A stretch of 64,000 nt of DNA, from positions 151,403 to 215,402 of the forward strand of contig JAILWI010000002.1 in NCBI GenBank assembly GCA_025699005.1. Reading direction: 5' to 3'. This document shows positions 1 to 9,268 of this stretch, piece after piece. The translations under genes and the position numbers were made by a program. This stretch comes from Chloroflexota bacterium. GTDB taxonomy: Bacteria; Chloroflexota; Limnocylindria; QHBO01. Below the pieces are notes generated by a model that had not been told where the DNA came from, did no database searches, and saw only the letters and a program-made list of their open reading frames with translations. The number at the start of each line of letters is the position of its first letter. Within the stretch, counting starts at the first letter, position 1.

Positions 1-445
1 TGATCATTGCCGTCAACCACACGGTCGTCAGGACCATGGCCGTGGGCCCGGATATCACCCCGCGCATCCCGAACAGGTCGAAGGCTAGCTCCGGGGCAAG
101 CAGCACCGCTCCGACGGCTGCCGCCGCCAGCTGAGCCGCATACTTCGTGATGACCCGGACGTGGACCAGGTCATCGACCAGGCCAACTACGGCAAGCCCC
201 ATGGCGGCCAGCATGACGCCCACGACAGGCGCATCCCCGAATCCTCCGGATACCACCCACCCCGTTGCGCTACCGACGACGATGCCGATGCCGCCGAGGC
301 GCGGAGTCGGGACCGTGTGCAAGCTGCGGTCGTTCGGAATGTCGAGCAGTGCACGCCGGCGGGCGACACGTTCGACGAGGCGTGTGGCGATCATCGCGAC
401 GAGCGCCGAAGTCACCCCGGCCACGAGAGCGAGATACTCGCTCAC
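1..445 (-). CDS. Polyprenyl-phosphate sugar-1-phosphate transferase (MraY/WecA/WbpL family), partial
   Basis: The reading frame starts with GTG at 445, overlapping the stop of the epimerase gene by 4 nt (GTGA), and runs off the left edge, giving about 148 N-terminal residues. The translation contains the family hallmarks PNDRSLHTVPTPRLGG near residue 38 (cytoplasmic loop 1) and GLVDDL near residue 90 (the Asp-Asp pair involved in Mg/catalysis), between hydrophobic membrane segments. Enzymes of this family move a sugar-1-phosphate from a UDP-sugar to undecaprenyl phosphate in the inner membrane and so start assembly of a polysaccharide repeat unit. Its position directly behind a nucleotide-sugar epimerase/reductase and a GT4 resembles the wbpV-wbpL arrangement. 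Family assignment is secure; the sugar substrate is inference. Confidence 0.9.
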   Translation of the reverse strand, partial: MSEYLALVAGVTSALVAMIATRLVERVARRRALLDIPNDRSLHTVPTPRLGGIGIVVGSATGWVVSGGFGDAPVVGVMLAAMGLAVVGLVDDLVHVRVITKYAAQLAAAAVGAVLLAPELAFDLFGMRGVISGPTAMVLTTVWLTAMI

Positions 446-1359
446 CGATCCAGATACCAGCGAGCAAGTCGTCCGATCGTCTCGTCGAATGGCACGGCCG
501 GGTGGAATCCTGTCGCATCACGAAACGCGGCGGTCGAGTAGCTGACCGAGGTGGTGAGCGTCGAGATGCGATCGGAATCGAGGAGCGGTGGACGCCCCAT
601 GACGCGAGCTGCCACCCCTTCGGCGCGACTGATTCCACGGAGGGCGGACGTCGGAACCGAGATCATCAACGGATCCTTTTCCATCGCTCTGCTCAATCCC
701 GTCATGATGGATCGGAGACTGTAGGAGCGTTCATCGCCGACGATGAAGGTGCGCCCGGCGCACGCCTGGGCCGCGAGCGCTTCGGCGACAGCCGAAGCCA
801 CAGTGTCAACATCAGTCATCGGTATCAGCGCTCGACCACCGGCCGGTAGGGGAACGACCGGCAGGGCGCATATTCGGCACAGTGTCGCGCCGAGCCCTCG
901 TCCGGGTCCGAACACGGAGGTGGGTCTGAGAATCGTAGTTCGCTCCATGACGTCGGATTCTTGGAGCACACGCTCCCCCTCGCGCTTGCTCACCGCATAT
1001 GGTGAGGTCGGCTCGCCCGCGTCCTCCTCGGTGAGCATCACGCCTTCGCGTCGGCCCATGGCAGCGACGCTGCTCAGATGAACGAGCCGCGCCACCTTCG
1101 CCTTGGCACAGACGCCAGCCAGCACGCGGACGCCATCCACGTTGTCGCGCTGGAGTCGGCGCATGCCGTCCTCGGACCGATCAGTCGCGTTGGCGTATCC
1201 CGCGGCATTGATGACGACATCATCGGGACGTAGGAGCTCAGTCAGGCCGCGGGCGTCGTTGAGATCGACATCGGTGTGCCTCGGCGCGATTGCGTCGGGC
1301 AAACGCCGATGGATCGCCGACCCCACGAATCCGCGCGCACCCAGGATGATCAGTCTCAC
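442..1359 (-). CDS. NAD-dependent nucleotide-sugar epimerase/dehydratase-reductase (extended SDR, WbpV-like)
   Basis: The product is 305 aa. An N-terminal Rossmann motif GARGFVGS (residues 8-15), LSSVAAMG near residue 97 and an active-site YAVSK near residue 122 mark an extended short-chain dehydrogenase acting on an NDP-sugar. GTG at 1359 overlaps the stop of the upstream GT4 gene (GTGA), so the two are co-translated, and the same kind of overlap joins it to the WecA-like gene downstream. Because it precedes a WbpL/WecA-like transferase, a role like WbpV (4-keto reduction to UDP-QuiNAc or UDP-FucNAc) is plausible. The exact reaction cannot be read from sequence. Confidence 0.85.
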   Translation of the reverse strand: MRLIILGARGFVGSAIHRRLPDAIAPRHTDVDLNDARGLTELLRPDDVVINAAGYANATDRSEDGMRRLQRDNVDGVRVLAGVCAKAKVARLVHLSSVAAMGRREGVMLTEEDAGEPTSPYAVSKREGERVLQESDVMERTTILRPTSVFGPGRGLGATLCRICALPVVPLPAGGRALIPMTDVDTVASAVAEALAAQACAGRTFIVGDERSYSLRSIMTGLSRAMEKDPLMISVPTSALRGISRAEGVAARVMGRPPLLDSDRISTLTTSVSYSTAAFRDATGFHPAVPFDETIGRLARWYLDR

Positions 1360-2612
1360 GGACGCTGGCGGGATGGCACCACGGCGCGGAGCATCCCTTC
1401 CAGAACGTCGGTCGTCTTCTCGATGGTGTAGCGCTCAGCCACGGTCTGCCGCCCACGCACTCCCATCGCTTCACGCTCCGCTGCCGACATCGCGACCATT
1501 CGCGCGAGCGCGCGGGCGAGCGAGTCTGGGTTGCCAGGCTCGAATGCCATCCCTGATCCTCGTTCGTGAATTGGTGTATCGGTGAGCCGCGTCGCCAGCA
1601 GCACGGGTCGACGTGCAGCCATGTAGTCGAAGAGCTTGTTCGGACTGAGCCCATACTCGTAGACGGGGGCATCGGCGAAGTTGACCAGGAGGGCATCGGC
1701 TCGGGCCAGCGTCGCCGGAATCGAGGCCTTGGGAATGGGCGGGTGGAAGTGGACATGCGGCAATCTCGCCTCGGCCGCACGCCGCTGGAGCCGCGTGCGT
1801 TCCGCGCCGTCGCCCAGGAGCACGATGGCAAGGCGGTCGAATGTCGGCGCGTCCGACTCTCGCAAGCGGATTACCGCGTCGAGGACCGTGTCCAAGCCGT
1901 TGGAGATGCCGTGAGCACCGGTGTACATCGTGATGAATCGACCCGCCTCCCCGTCGAGGACCCGCGAAAGTGTCTCGGGGACATCGTGCGGCTCATGGTC
2001 TGACTTCTTACCGAGTGCGATCGCATTGGGAACGTGCACGCACTTGGATGCGTCCTCGCCGACCTCCGCTACGCGACGATCCGCGTGAGGTGGAACCGTG
2101 ATGATCGACGTCGCCGAACGATAGAGTCGGCGCTCCACGGCGGACAGTGCGCGGTGGGTGCGACCTCCCGGCTCTAGCGCACCCAAATCCACCAACGCTG
2201 ACGGCCACAGGTCGCGAACCTCGAACAGGAAGGGAATTCGGTGCCTTCGTGCGATCGCGAGCGCGGAGACTCCGGCGAGCAAGTGGGGCGAGGAGCCGAT
2301 GACGACGTCGGGCCTCGTTTGGCGCCGCATGCCCGCCATGGTTGAGCGCAGCATGAACTCCACCATGCTCCGCGTTCGGCGGCCGTCGTTGTTCGCGTAC
2401 GGAGCGCTGTGCAACCACCGGAACTCGACGCCTCGATGCGATTCGCGTTCCGCGCGGTCGCGATCTGCGGTGCGCGTCATGTAGTTGAAGCGCGATGCGA
2501 GCACGGTCACCCGGTGGCCTCGTCGCACCAGTTCCGCCCCGAGATCACCGTGCCGAGTAATCCCTGACCAGCCCGCGGGTAGGCCATACTGATTGACGAT
2601 GAGCAGGTGCAT
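1356..2612 (-). CDS. Glycosyltransferase family 4 (WbuB/WcaI-like)
   Basis: A 418-aa GT-B glycosyltransferase. The N-terminal domain opens with LLIVNQYGLP and RHGDLGAELVRRGH, typical of WbuB-type amino-sugar transferases. The C-terminal nucleotide-binding domain has MYTGAHGISNGLDTVLDA and the EX7E-type loop around YEYGLSPNKLFDYMA. ATG 2612 is chosen because the family's first beta strand begins there; a further upstream in-frame start would add 17 residues without family character. A TACCAT hexamer (2627-2622) lies 9 nt upstream of the start. First gene of the minus-strand operon with the epimerase and WecA-like genes. The sugar specificity is unknown. Confidence 0.88.
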   Translation of the reverse strand: MHLLIVNQYGLPAGWSGITRHGDLGAELVRRGHRVTVLASRFNYMTRTADRDRAERESHRGVEFRWLHSAPYANNDGRRTRSMVEFMLRSTMAGMRRQTRPDVVIGSSPHLLAGVSALAIARRHRIPFLFEVRDLWPSALVDLGALEPGGRTHRALSAVERRLYRSATSIITVPPHADRRVAEVGEDASKCVHVPNAIALGKKSDHEPHDVPETLSRVLDGEAGRFITMYTGAHGISNGLDTVLDAVIRLRESDAPTFDRLAIVLLGDGAERTRLQRRAAEARLPHVHFHPPIPKASIPATLARADALLVNFADAPVYEYGLSPNKLFDYMAARRPVLLATRLTDTPIHERGSGMAFEPGNPDSLARALARMVAMSAAEREAMGVRGRQTVAERYTIEKTTDVLEGMLRAVVPSRQRP

Positions 2613-2621
2613 GGATGGGCG

Positions 2622-3923
2622 ATGGTAGCAAGACTCATCCGCGAGGGGACCGCCGGCCGCCACATCGCAATGCTCATGGGTGGAGCAGCTGGAGCGCAGC
2701 TCATCAATGCTGCGGCGGCGCCCGTGCTGACGCGGCTCTTCGATCCCTCGGAGATGGGTGCCCTGGGTCTCTACCTAGGATTCATGTATGTCGCGACAGC
2801 GGTGCTGTCTCTCCGGTACGAGCAGGCGATCGTGGTTCCGGAGAAGCCGGAAGACGCGGCTCGCCTGGCCGTGATGAGCATCCTCCTCGTACCGATCATG
2901 GCCGGCCTCGCCGTGGCAGCTCTCGCGTTCTTGATCGTCGGCCGAATCGGTGGCTTCGGCGTCATTCCCCTTGCTGGCGCAGGCGTGGCGTCTCTGGCTC
3001 TGCTCGCAACGGGTCTCTTCACGACGTTTCGCTTCTGGCTGATTCGCGTGCACCAATATGTGCTCATCTCGCAGGTTCTGGTGGTTCAGAGCTTCGCGCG
3101 GGCCGGAGTGCAGATCGCTTCGGGGGTCGCTGGTCTTGGTGTTGTGGGTCTGCTGCTAGGGGACCTCGTTGGTCGCGGCGCTGGTCTGCTCCGGATGGGC
3201 CGGGTGGCCTCGGGCGAGATCGCCAGCGCAGCCGCTGACAGCGTCGTATCCCGGCGCGCGCTGGCAGCGCGGTATCGAAAATTCCCCCTGCTCGGCGTTC
3301 CCTCCTCGGTCATCAACGCGGCAGCGTTCGCACTTCCGCTGCCTCTACTTGCCGTCAATTACGGCATCACCACCGCCGGATTCTTCGCCCTGATCCAGCG
3401 AGTGCTCGGCCTTCCGCTCACGGTGATCGGGACCAGCGTGGCGGACGTGTTGCTCGGCCGCATATCAATGCACGCGCGTGAATCCCCAGAGCGGGCGATC
3501 CCTGTCTTTCGCCGAACGGCCATGTGGCTTGCGATCATCGCAGCAGTGATCGCCGTCGTGATGGCGGTTGCATCTCCATTGGCCTTTCCGGTGGTCTTCG
3601 GCCCCGAATGGGCCACTGCGGGATCCATGGCGTCGCTCATGGCCCCGTGGTATGCGGCTGCGTTCGTCGTGAGCCCACTCAGTCGCGTCGTCCTTGTGTA
3701 CGAGGGTCAGGGGTCGAAGCTCATCTACGACATCCTGAGCTTGACGGCCGTGGTCGTCGCCATCACGGGAAGCGCCATGCTGGGCTTCAATGCCCTGACC
3801 GCGGTGCTGTTTCTCGCTCTCGGCCAGGTTGTCGCCTACGCTGTGTACTTCGCCGTGCTCGTACGACTCGTGCGGCGCGCCGCTCGGCGCGGCGGAACGG
3901 TCAGTCCTACGGAGACTCGCTAG
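2622..3923 (+). CDS. Oligosaccharide flippase, Wzx/MATE-like (MVF superfamily)
   Basis: A 433-aa protein made almost entirely of hydrophobic helices (about 12-14 predicted by eye), with the family-like N-terminus [32 protein letters not shown] split over the first two helices. Such proteins move undecaprenyl-diphosphate-linked repeat units across the cytoplasmic membrane. ATG 2622 is preferred; a GTG at 2607 would overlap the divergent GT4 gene. Only 9 bp separate the two starts, so both promoters must lie in the neighbouring coding sequence. It leads the plus-strand arm of the cluster, followed by the acetyltransferase 35 bp downstream. Confidence 0.85.
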   Translation: MVARLIREGTAGRHIAMLMGGAAGAQLINAAAAPVLTRLFDPSEMGALGLYLGFMYVATAVLSLRYEQAIVVPEKPEDAARLAVMSILLVPIMAGLAVAALAFLIVGRIGGFGVIPLAGAGVASLALLATGLFTTFRFWLIRVHQYVLISQVLVVQSFARAGVQIASGVAGLGVVGLLLGDLVGRGAGLLRMGRVASGEIASAAADSVVSRRALAARYRKFPLLGVPSSVINAAAFALPLPLLAVNYGITTAGFFALIQRVLGLPLTVIGTSVADVLLGRISMHARESPERAIPVFRRTAMWLAIIAAVIAVVMAVASPLAFPVVFGPEWATAGSMASLMAPWYAAAFVVSPLSRVVLVYEGQGSKLIYDILSLTAVVVAITGSAMLGFNALTAVLFLALGQVVAYAVYFAVLVRLVRRAARRGGTVSPTETR

Positions 3924-3926
3924 ACT
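3921..3926 (+). promoter_or_regulatory. Candidate internal -10 element TAGACT
   Basis: TAGACT overlaps the TAG stop of the flippase gene and lies 32 nt upstream of the acetyltransferase GTG. The same hexamer precedes other genes in the window (29308, 11693, 23171), so it may supply a secondary promoter for the downstream sugar genes. No clear -35 is visible. Confidence 0.35.
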
Positions 3927-3958
3927 TGCCTCGCTCGCGACGCGCCAGCAGGAGCCCA

Positions 3959-4606
3959 GTGACCGTCACGATCTCACCCACGGCGATCATCTATCCCGAT
4001 GTCGAGCTCGGAGACAGCACGCGCGTGGACGAGTACGTGATCCTCGGGCAGGTTCCCGGCGGCAACGGACGCCTTGGGCCGCTCCGCATCGGCGAACAGG
4101 CAACGATCCGATCTCATTCGGTGCTGTACTCGGGAAGCCACATTGGAGCGCGCCTCCAGACGGGGCACGGTGTCATGATTCGTGAGAGTTGCCGGTTTGG
4201 GGATGATGTGAGCATCGGGACACACTCGATCGTCGAGCATCACGCGACGCTGGGAAATGGAGTGCGTGTGCACTCGAACGCGTTCATCCCCGAGTTCTCT
4301 CTGGTCGAGGAAGGCGCCTGGATTGGTCCAAGTGTCACGTTCACGAATGCCATGTACCCTCTCAGTCCCGAGGCAAAGTCGACGCTCAAGGGTCCAATCA
4401 TTCGTCGTGGCGCCAAGATCGGCGCCAACGCCACGCTCCTGCCAGGCGTCGTGATCGGCGTCGACGCGCTCGTCGGGGCCGGAAGCGTCGTGGTTCGCGA
4501 TGTCCCCGATGGTGCGGTCGTTGCAGGCAACCCGGCGCGCGTGATCCGTCGGATCTCGGACATCCCGGCATACCGCTTGATCAACAGTCAGAACGAGAAA
4601 CCATGA
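3959..4606 (+). CDS. Left-handed beta-helix acyltransferase (WbpD-like N-acetyltransferase)
   Basis: A 215-aa protein built of hexapeptide repeats (for example [19 protein letters not shown] and [14 protein letters not shown]), ending in the usual AGNPARVI motif. It probably acetylates an amino-sugar nucleotide using acetyl-CoA. GTG 3959 is chosen because AGGAG lies 5-6 nt upstream and the beta-helix begins immediately after; longer in-frame readings fall inside the flippase gene. The stop overlaps the next start as ATGA, followed by a DegT aminotransferase and a Gfo/Idh/MocA oxidoreductase. That trio is the same as WbpD/WbpE/WbpB, which makes 3-acetamido sugars. Confidence 0.87.
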   Translation: MTVTISPTAIIYPDVELGDSTRVDEYVILGQVPGGNGRLGPLRIGEQATIRSHSVLYSGSHIGARLQTGHGVMIRESCRFGDDVSIGTHSIVEHHATLGNGVRVHSNAFIPEFSLVEEGAWIGPSVTFTNAMYPLSPEAKSTLKGPIIRRGAKIGANATLLPGVVIGVDALVGAGSVVVRDVPDGAVVAGNPARVIRRISDIPAYRLINSQNEKP

Positions 4607-5736
4607 GTTCATCAATCGCATCCACCAAAGCCGATAGCAAGATCCCTCTCGTCGATCTGCAGGCGCAATATCGCTCGATCCAATCCGAGGTAGACGCCGC
4701 CATCCGGCGCGTGCTGGATCGCAGCTCGTTCATCCTCGGCGATGAGGTGCTGGCATTCGAGAGTGCATTCGCGAAGCACGTCGGCGCCACGGGTGCGGTG
4801 GGGGTATCGTCCGGGACGGCGGCACTCCAGCTTGCCCTTCGTGCACTCGGTGTTTCTCGTGGCGACGAAGTGATCACCACTGCACATACGTTCATCGCCA
4901 CCGCTGAAGCCATCAGCAACATTGGCGCAGTCCCGGTATTCGTCGATATCGACCCCGTGACCTACAACATCGATCCGGCTGAGATCGAGGCCAAGATCTC
5001 CGAGCGAACGCGTGCGATCCTCCCGGTGCACCTCTACGGGCAACCGGCCGACATGACTGCGATCATGGCGATTGCAGAGGAGCGAGGACTCTGGGTCGTC
5101 GAGGATGCGGCGCAGGCCCACGGAGCCGCGATCGACGGCCGCCGCTGCGGGAGCATCGGTCACCTGGCATGTTTCAGCTTCTATCCCGGCAAGAATCTGG
5201 GTGCCTATGGTGATGCAGGTGCTGTGACGGGCAACGATCCCGAAGTGCTCGACCGCATCCGGAGGATGCGGGACCACGGACGCACGACGAAGTACGAGCA
5301 CGTTGAAGTCGGATACGCAGAGCGGATCGATGCACTGCACGCGGCTGTGCTCGGGGCAAAGCTTCCGCACCTCGAGTCATGGACCGATGCGCGACGAAGC
5401 CACGCGCGCCGATACAGCGAGCTCCTCGAGGGTGCGATGGTCGAGGTGCCGGTCACACGGGATGGGTTCAGGCACGTGTTTCACCTATATGTCGTGCGCT
5501 CGGCGCGCCGCGACGAGCTGCTGGCTCGACTGCGCGAGGAGGGGATCGGCGCCGGAATTCACTATCCGATTCCACTGCACCGGCAGCCCGCCTACGTTGC
5601 GCTCGGCTACGGCGATGTATCGCTGCCCCACACCGAGGCCGCGGCAGCGGAGGTGTTGTCCCTCCCGATGTATCCCGAGCTGACCGACGAGCAGATCCAG
5701 CGGATCGTTGCGACGGTCCGGGCATCGGTTGCATGA
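4603..5736 (+). CDS. DegT/DnrJ/EryC1/StrS PLP-dependent sugar aminotransferase (WbpE-like)
   Basis: A 377-aa aspartate-aminotransferase-fold enzyme of normal family length. [15 protein letters not shown] near residue 65 binds the PLP phosphate, [10 protein letters not shown] near residue 166 supplies the Asp facing the pyridine nitrogen, and the PLP lysine lies in FYPGKNLGA near residue 195. It transfers an amino group, usually from glutamate, to a 3- or 4-keto nucleotide sugar. It overlaps the acetyltransferase before it and the oxidoreductase after it by 4 nt each, so the three are translationally coupled. The trio order acetyltransferase-aminotransferase-dehydrogenase supports a 2,3-diamino sugar pathway. 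Confidence 0.93.
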   Translation: MSSSIASTKADSKIPLVDLQAQYRSIQSEVDAAIRRVLDRSSFILGDEVLAFESAFAKHVGATGAVGVSSGTAALQLALRALGVSRGDEVITTAHTFIATAEAISNIGAVPVFVDIDPVTYNIDPAEIEAKISERTRAILPVHLYGQPADMTAIMAIAEERGLWVVEDAAQAHGAAIDGRRCGSIGHLACFSFYPGKNLGAYGDAGAVTGNDPEVLDRIRRMRDHGRTTKYEHVEVGYAERIDALHAAVLGAKLPHLESWTDARRSHARRYSELLEGAMVEVPVTRDGFRHVFHLYVVRSARRDELLARLREEGIGAGIHYPIPLHRQPAYVALGYGDVSLPHTEAAAAEVLSLPMYPELTDEQIQRIVATVRASVA

Positions 5737-6779
5737 CGGTTCGCCTCGCCCAGGTCGGACTCGGCTACTGGGGCCCAAATCTCGCGAGAAATCTTGCCAC
5801 CGTCGAGGGTGGGGAACTCGCAGTCATCTGCGATTCCGATCCCGTGCGCCTCGAGCGGATGGGGCGGCAGATCCCATCGGCTCGAATGGTCAAGGACTTC
5901 GACGCGGTAGTGGCGGATCCGGATATCGACGCTGTCGTTCTCGCAACGCCTGTGGAAACACATCACCGCCTTGCAAAGCAAGCGCTCCAGTCGGGCAAGC
6001 ATGTGCTCGTCGAGAAGCCCCTCGCCCGGTCCTCGGACGAGTGCCTCGACCTGATCGACATCGCCGACAAAGGCGACCTGCGGCTGATGGTCGGTCACGT
6101 CTTCATCTACAACGCTGCGGTCCAGCAGGTGAAGGCGTACATCGATTCTGGCGAGCTTGGCGACGTCTATTACATGTACTCACAGCGTCTGAACCTCGGG
6201 CAGATTCGATCCGATGTGAATGCAATGTGGAACTTCGCGCCGCACGACCTGTCGATCCTCTGCTCCTGGATGGGCTCCGAGCCGCTCTCGGTCATGGCCC
6301 AAGGTCATGCCTACATCCAGCCCAGCATCGAGGACGTCGTATTTCTCAACCTGGACTTTCCAGGCAATGTCGGGGCGAACGTTCACATCAGCTGGCTCGA
6401 CCCGCTGAAGGTGCGACGCATGACGGTGGTGGGGAGCGAGAAGATGGTCGTCTACGACGACGTCAGCGCGGACGCGAAGATCATGTTGTACGACAAGGGG
6501 GTCACGAAGCGTCTGACCGAGGGCGACGTCAATCCCATGGGGTCCTACCGAAGCTTCGGCGAGTTTCAGCTGCTGCTCCGGGCAGGCGACGTCCTGATTC
6601 CCAAGCTCAATTTCGTGGAGCCACTGAAGGTCGAGTGCCAGCACTTCGTTGACTGCATCCGCACCGGCGAGGCCCCTCTGACGGACGGGCGCCAAGGTCT
6701 TCAGGTCGTGCGCGCCCTTGAGGCCGCGGACCGGTCGATCTCCACTCGGCGTGCCGAACAGACCCTTGCGGGGAAGTAG
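5733..6779 (+). CDS. Gfo/Idh/MocA family nucleotide-sugar oxidoreductase (WbpB-like)
   Basis: A 348-aa NAD(P)-dependent oxidoreductase. The N-terminal Rossmann motif is VGLGYWGPN (residues 8-16) and the family signature HVLVEKPLA sits near residue 90, where the Lys is catalytic. A C-terminal alpha/beta domain carries the substrate site around NFAPHDLSIL. In the WbpB branch this enzyme oxidises C3 of UDP-GlcNAcA before transamination. ATG 5733 overlaps the upstream stop (ATGA); longer in-frame readings lie inside the aminotransferase gene. The UDP-GlcNAc 6-dehydrogenase (WbpA type) that would feed it is not seen in the window, because the dehydrogenase at 9269 is of the Ugd type. Confidence 0.9.
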   Translation: MTVRLAQVGLGYWGPNLARNLATVEGGELAVICDSDPVRLERMGRQIPSARMVKDFDAVVADPDIDAVVLATPVETHHRLAKQALQSGKHVLVEKPLARSSDECLDLIDIADKGDLRLMVGHVFIYNAAVQQVKAYIDSGELGDVYYMYSQRLNLGQIRSDVNAMWNFAPHDLSILCSWMGSEPLSVMAQGHAYIQPSIEDVVFLNLDFPGNVGANVHISWLDPLKVRRMTVVGSEKMVVYDDVSADAKIMLYDKGVTKRLTEGDVNPMGSYRSFGEFQLLLRAGDVLIPKLNFVEPLKVECQHFVDCIRTGEAPLTDGRQGLQVVRALEAADRSISTRRAEQTLAGK

Positions 6780-8124
6780 GTTCGCGTCACGAATTTCCAC
6801 CGCGATCCCTGGTCGGCTGATCGACCGTCATGCGACGCTGCTCGCCACGGGTGGCGTGGGCGCCTACCTCACGATGCTCGTGGGCTCGTATGTCCTGGTC
6901 ATCAGTCAGACGTACTACTCGTCGGGCATGGTAAATCTCGTGGTCGGCGACGGGTCGCTGACCGTCGCGATCGCTCTGGCATGGGCTCCGGTGCTCGCGA
7001 TGCCAACGCGCATCGACCGGCCGTCCCAGGGAGTGTCGTGGCTCCTCTACGTGCTCACGTACATTCCTGCCCAGGTCATACCGGCGTTTGTTCTCGGTAG
7101 CGGATGGGCCCTGCTGCCGCTCAACATCGCCCTTCTGGCGGGGATGGTCATGCTGCTGCTTGGTCAGCGCATTCCGGTTCCTCAGCTCCCACGGCCGAGC
7201 ATCTCTCCAATCGCATACCAGGTCGCCATTGGCGCGTGCGCGCTCCTGCTCGTCACAGTGGCAGCGGCGTGGTTCGGCGTCTCCCTGAGCCTCCCGAGCA
7301 TCACGGATGTCGCCACGACGCGGGACGACTATCGAGAGGAGATCGCGGGTGCCCCCCGAGTAGTCGGATACGCGGTCGGATGGGCTGGTCGAGTCCTGTT
7401 GCCCACGGCGCTGGCCGCCGGACTCTGGTGGCGGAAGTGGTGGCTCGTGGCCCTCGCCCTCACGGGTGAGCTGTACATCTATTCCGTGTCTGGATTCCGG
7501 TCTCTGTTCCTCGTGGTGGGTATCACCCTCGGACTGCTGCTCATGATTCGCTTCTTCGGGAAGCGATGGGGTCTGATGCTCCCATGGATCGCTGCGGGAG
7601 GAATTGCGCTCGCAGCGCTGCCGTTGGCGGTCGGAGAGCGGCTTCCCATCTCGCTATTCGTCCGCCGCCTGATCGATGTCCCGGGACAGGTCACGGGCTA
7701 CTACTTTGATTACTTCTCTACCAACCCTCCGTATCTCCTCGGCCACAGCGTGCTTGGATGGCTCTTCGATCCGCCTCATGCGAGCGATCCTGCGAGCGTG
7801 ATCGGGACCACCTACTTCCACGACCCGCGAGTTCATGCGAATGGCAATCTGTGGGCCGACGGTCTCGCGAACTTCGGCTTGCCGGGAATCCTTCTCGTAA
7901 GTGGGGCGGCAGTCGCGATCCTGTTCGCGATGGACGTGGCAGCACGGGGACGGGCGACGACGCTCGCCATCGCCATGCTCGGCGCGGCAAGTCTCAGTCT
8001 CACGAACTCCGGTCTGCTCACGTCGATCGCCACGCACGGGCTTGCGATCGCCATTCTGGCGGTAGCGCTTCTCCCCAGGCACGCGCCTGCGGGGTCGACG
8101 GTGGCCTCGGGGAGCCAGGCATGA
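6751..8124 (+). CDS. Putative polysaccharide repeat-unit polymerase (Wzy-like membrane protein)
   Basis: A protein of about 457 aa with roughly ten or more transmembrane segments and a long periplasmic loop (about residues 300-370) rich in aromatic residues, a layout typical of Wzy-type O-antigen polymerases. Wzy proteins have little sequence conservation, so the call rests on topology and context between sugar-nucleotide genes and a glycosyltransferase. The start is uncertain: GTG 6751 and TTG 6766 both lie inside the end of the preceding gene and neither has a good Shine-Dalgarno site. The stop overlaps the next gene as ATGA. Confidence 0.65.
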   Translation: MPNRPLRGSRFASRISTAIPGRLIDRHATLLATGGVGAYLTMLVGSYVLVISQTYYSSGMVNLVVGDGSLTVAIALAWAPVLAMPTRIDRPSQGVSWLLYVLTYIPAQVIPAFVLGSGWALLPLNIALLAGMVMLLLGQRIPVPQLPRPSISPIAYQVAIGACALLLVTVAAAWFGVSLSLPSITDVATTRDDYREEIAGAPRVVGYAVGWAGRVLLPTALAAGLWWRKWWLVALALTGELYIYSVSGFRSLFLVVGITLGLLLMIRFFGKRWGLMLPWIAAGGIALAALPLAVGERLPISLFVRRLIDVPGQVTGYYFDYFSTNPPYLLGHSVLGWLFDPPHASDPASVIGTTYFHDPRVHANGNLWADGLANFGLPGILLVSGAAVAILFAMDVAARGRATTLAIAMLGAASLSLTNSGLLTSIATHGLAIAILAVALLPRHAPAGSTVASGSQA

Positions 8125-9245
8125 CATCGGCACGTCGAGCGGTTCATCTGACCACAGTTCACCGCGCCGACGACCCGCGGATCGCGCTCAAGGAATGCGC
8201 AAGCCTATCGCGCGCCGGGTGGGAGGTAGTCCTCGTCCACGCCAGCACCGCGGATCCACCGGGTTCGGCGGGTGTCAGGTCGCGACGCATCCGCAGCGGC
8301 ACCGGTCGCATCGGGCGGATGACGTGGACTGCCGCTCGAGCACTCCGCACCGCCCTCGCCGAGCGTGCGGATGTCTATCACATCCACGATCCCGAGCTCA
8401 TCCCCGTAGGGCTGGTTCTCAAGGCCCGCGGACGGCGCGTCATTTACGACGTCCATGAGGATCTTCCGCGCCAGATCCAGTACAAGCCGTACCTCGCCGC
8501 CCGTTGGCGGGGGCCGGCGGGCCGTGGTGCTGAGCTCATCGAGGCGGTCGCACGCTACACATTCGACGCGATCGTCGCGGCAACACCGGCGATCGGCGAG
8601 CGTTTCACTGGGCCTCGCACGGCGGTGGTACAGAACTTCCCGATGCTCGATGAGCTGGGTGGGGCGATCGGCCCGCCGTATTCAGATCGAGCGCCGCACG
8701 TCGTCTATGTGGGACGCATCACGCCGGAGATCGGAGCGCGCGAAATGGTGCTGGCAAGTCAACGGTGCGTGACGCCCGGTGTCCGTTTCACGATCGCCGG
8801 CCCGGTCGCCGCCGAGCTAGAGGATGAACTCTCTGAGGCGAACAGAGATCCGCTGGTGAGTGTTCCGGGACGACAGGACCGTGACGGTGTCAAGGAGTTG
8901 CTCGGAACGGCGCGCGTGGGGCTCGTCCTCTTTCACCCCCTGGGCAACTACGTGGCCGCATACCCGACGAAGATGTTCGAGTACATGGCCGCCGGCCTGC
9001 CGGTCGTCGCATCGGACTTCCCTCTTTGGCGCGACATCGTCGAGCGGGCGTCGTGCGGGCTGCTCGTGGATCCGCTAGACCCCGCAGCCATCGCGGGCGC
9101 CGTCGACTGGCTGTTGAATCATCCCGCCGATGCGGCTCAGATGGGAGCGAACGGCCGAGCAGCCGTCCTGGATCGGTTCAATTGGGAGTCCGAGGAACGG
9201 AAGCTCGTTGCCTTATACGACAGCCTGGTGGAACGCTCCCGCTAG
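8121..9245 (+). CDS. Glycosyltransferase family 4
   Basis: A 374-aa GT-B enzyme. The N-terminal half contains HIHDPELIPVG near residue 90 and YDVHEDLP near residue 110, often seen in GT4 enzymes of capsule clusters. The C-terminal half has VVYVGRITPEIGA and the EX7E-like segment KMFEYMAAGLPVVASD near residue 285. It would add a sugar to the lipid-linked repeat unit on the cytoplasmic face. ATG 8121 overlaps the polymerase stop by 4 nt. The donor and acceptor sugars cannot be told. Confidence 0.88.
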   Translation: MTSARRAVHLTTVHRADDPRIALKECASLSRAGWEVVLVHASTADPPGSAGVRSRRIRSGTGRIGRMTWTAARALRTALAERADVYHIHDPELIPVGLVLKARGRRVIYDVHEDLPRQIQYKPYLAARWRGPAGRGAELIEAVARYTFDAIVAATPAIGERFTGPRTAVVQNFPMLDELGGAIGPPYSDRAPHVVYVGRITPEIGAREMVLASQRCVTPGVRFTIAGPVAAELEDELSEANRDPLVSVPGRQDRDGVKELLGTARVGLVLFHPLGNYVAAYPTKMFEYMAAGLPVVASDFPLWRDIVERASCGLLVDPLDPAAIAGAVDWLLNHPADAAQMGANGRAAVLDRFNWESEERKLVALYDSLVERSR

Positions 9246-9255
9246 GACGATCTGG

Positions 9256-9261
9256 TAGATT
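9256..9261 (+). promoter_or_regulatory. -10 element TAGATT for leaderless ugd mRNA
   Basis: TAGATT is followed by exactly 7 nt and then ATG 9269. No Shine-Dalgarno sequence is present, so transcription is expected to begin at or next to the A of the start codon. Confidence 0.55.
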
Positions 9262-9268
9262 GCAGCGC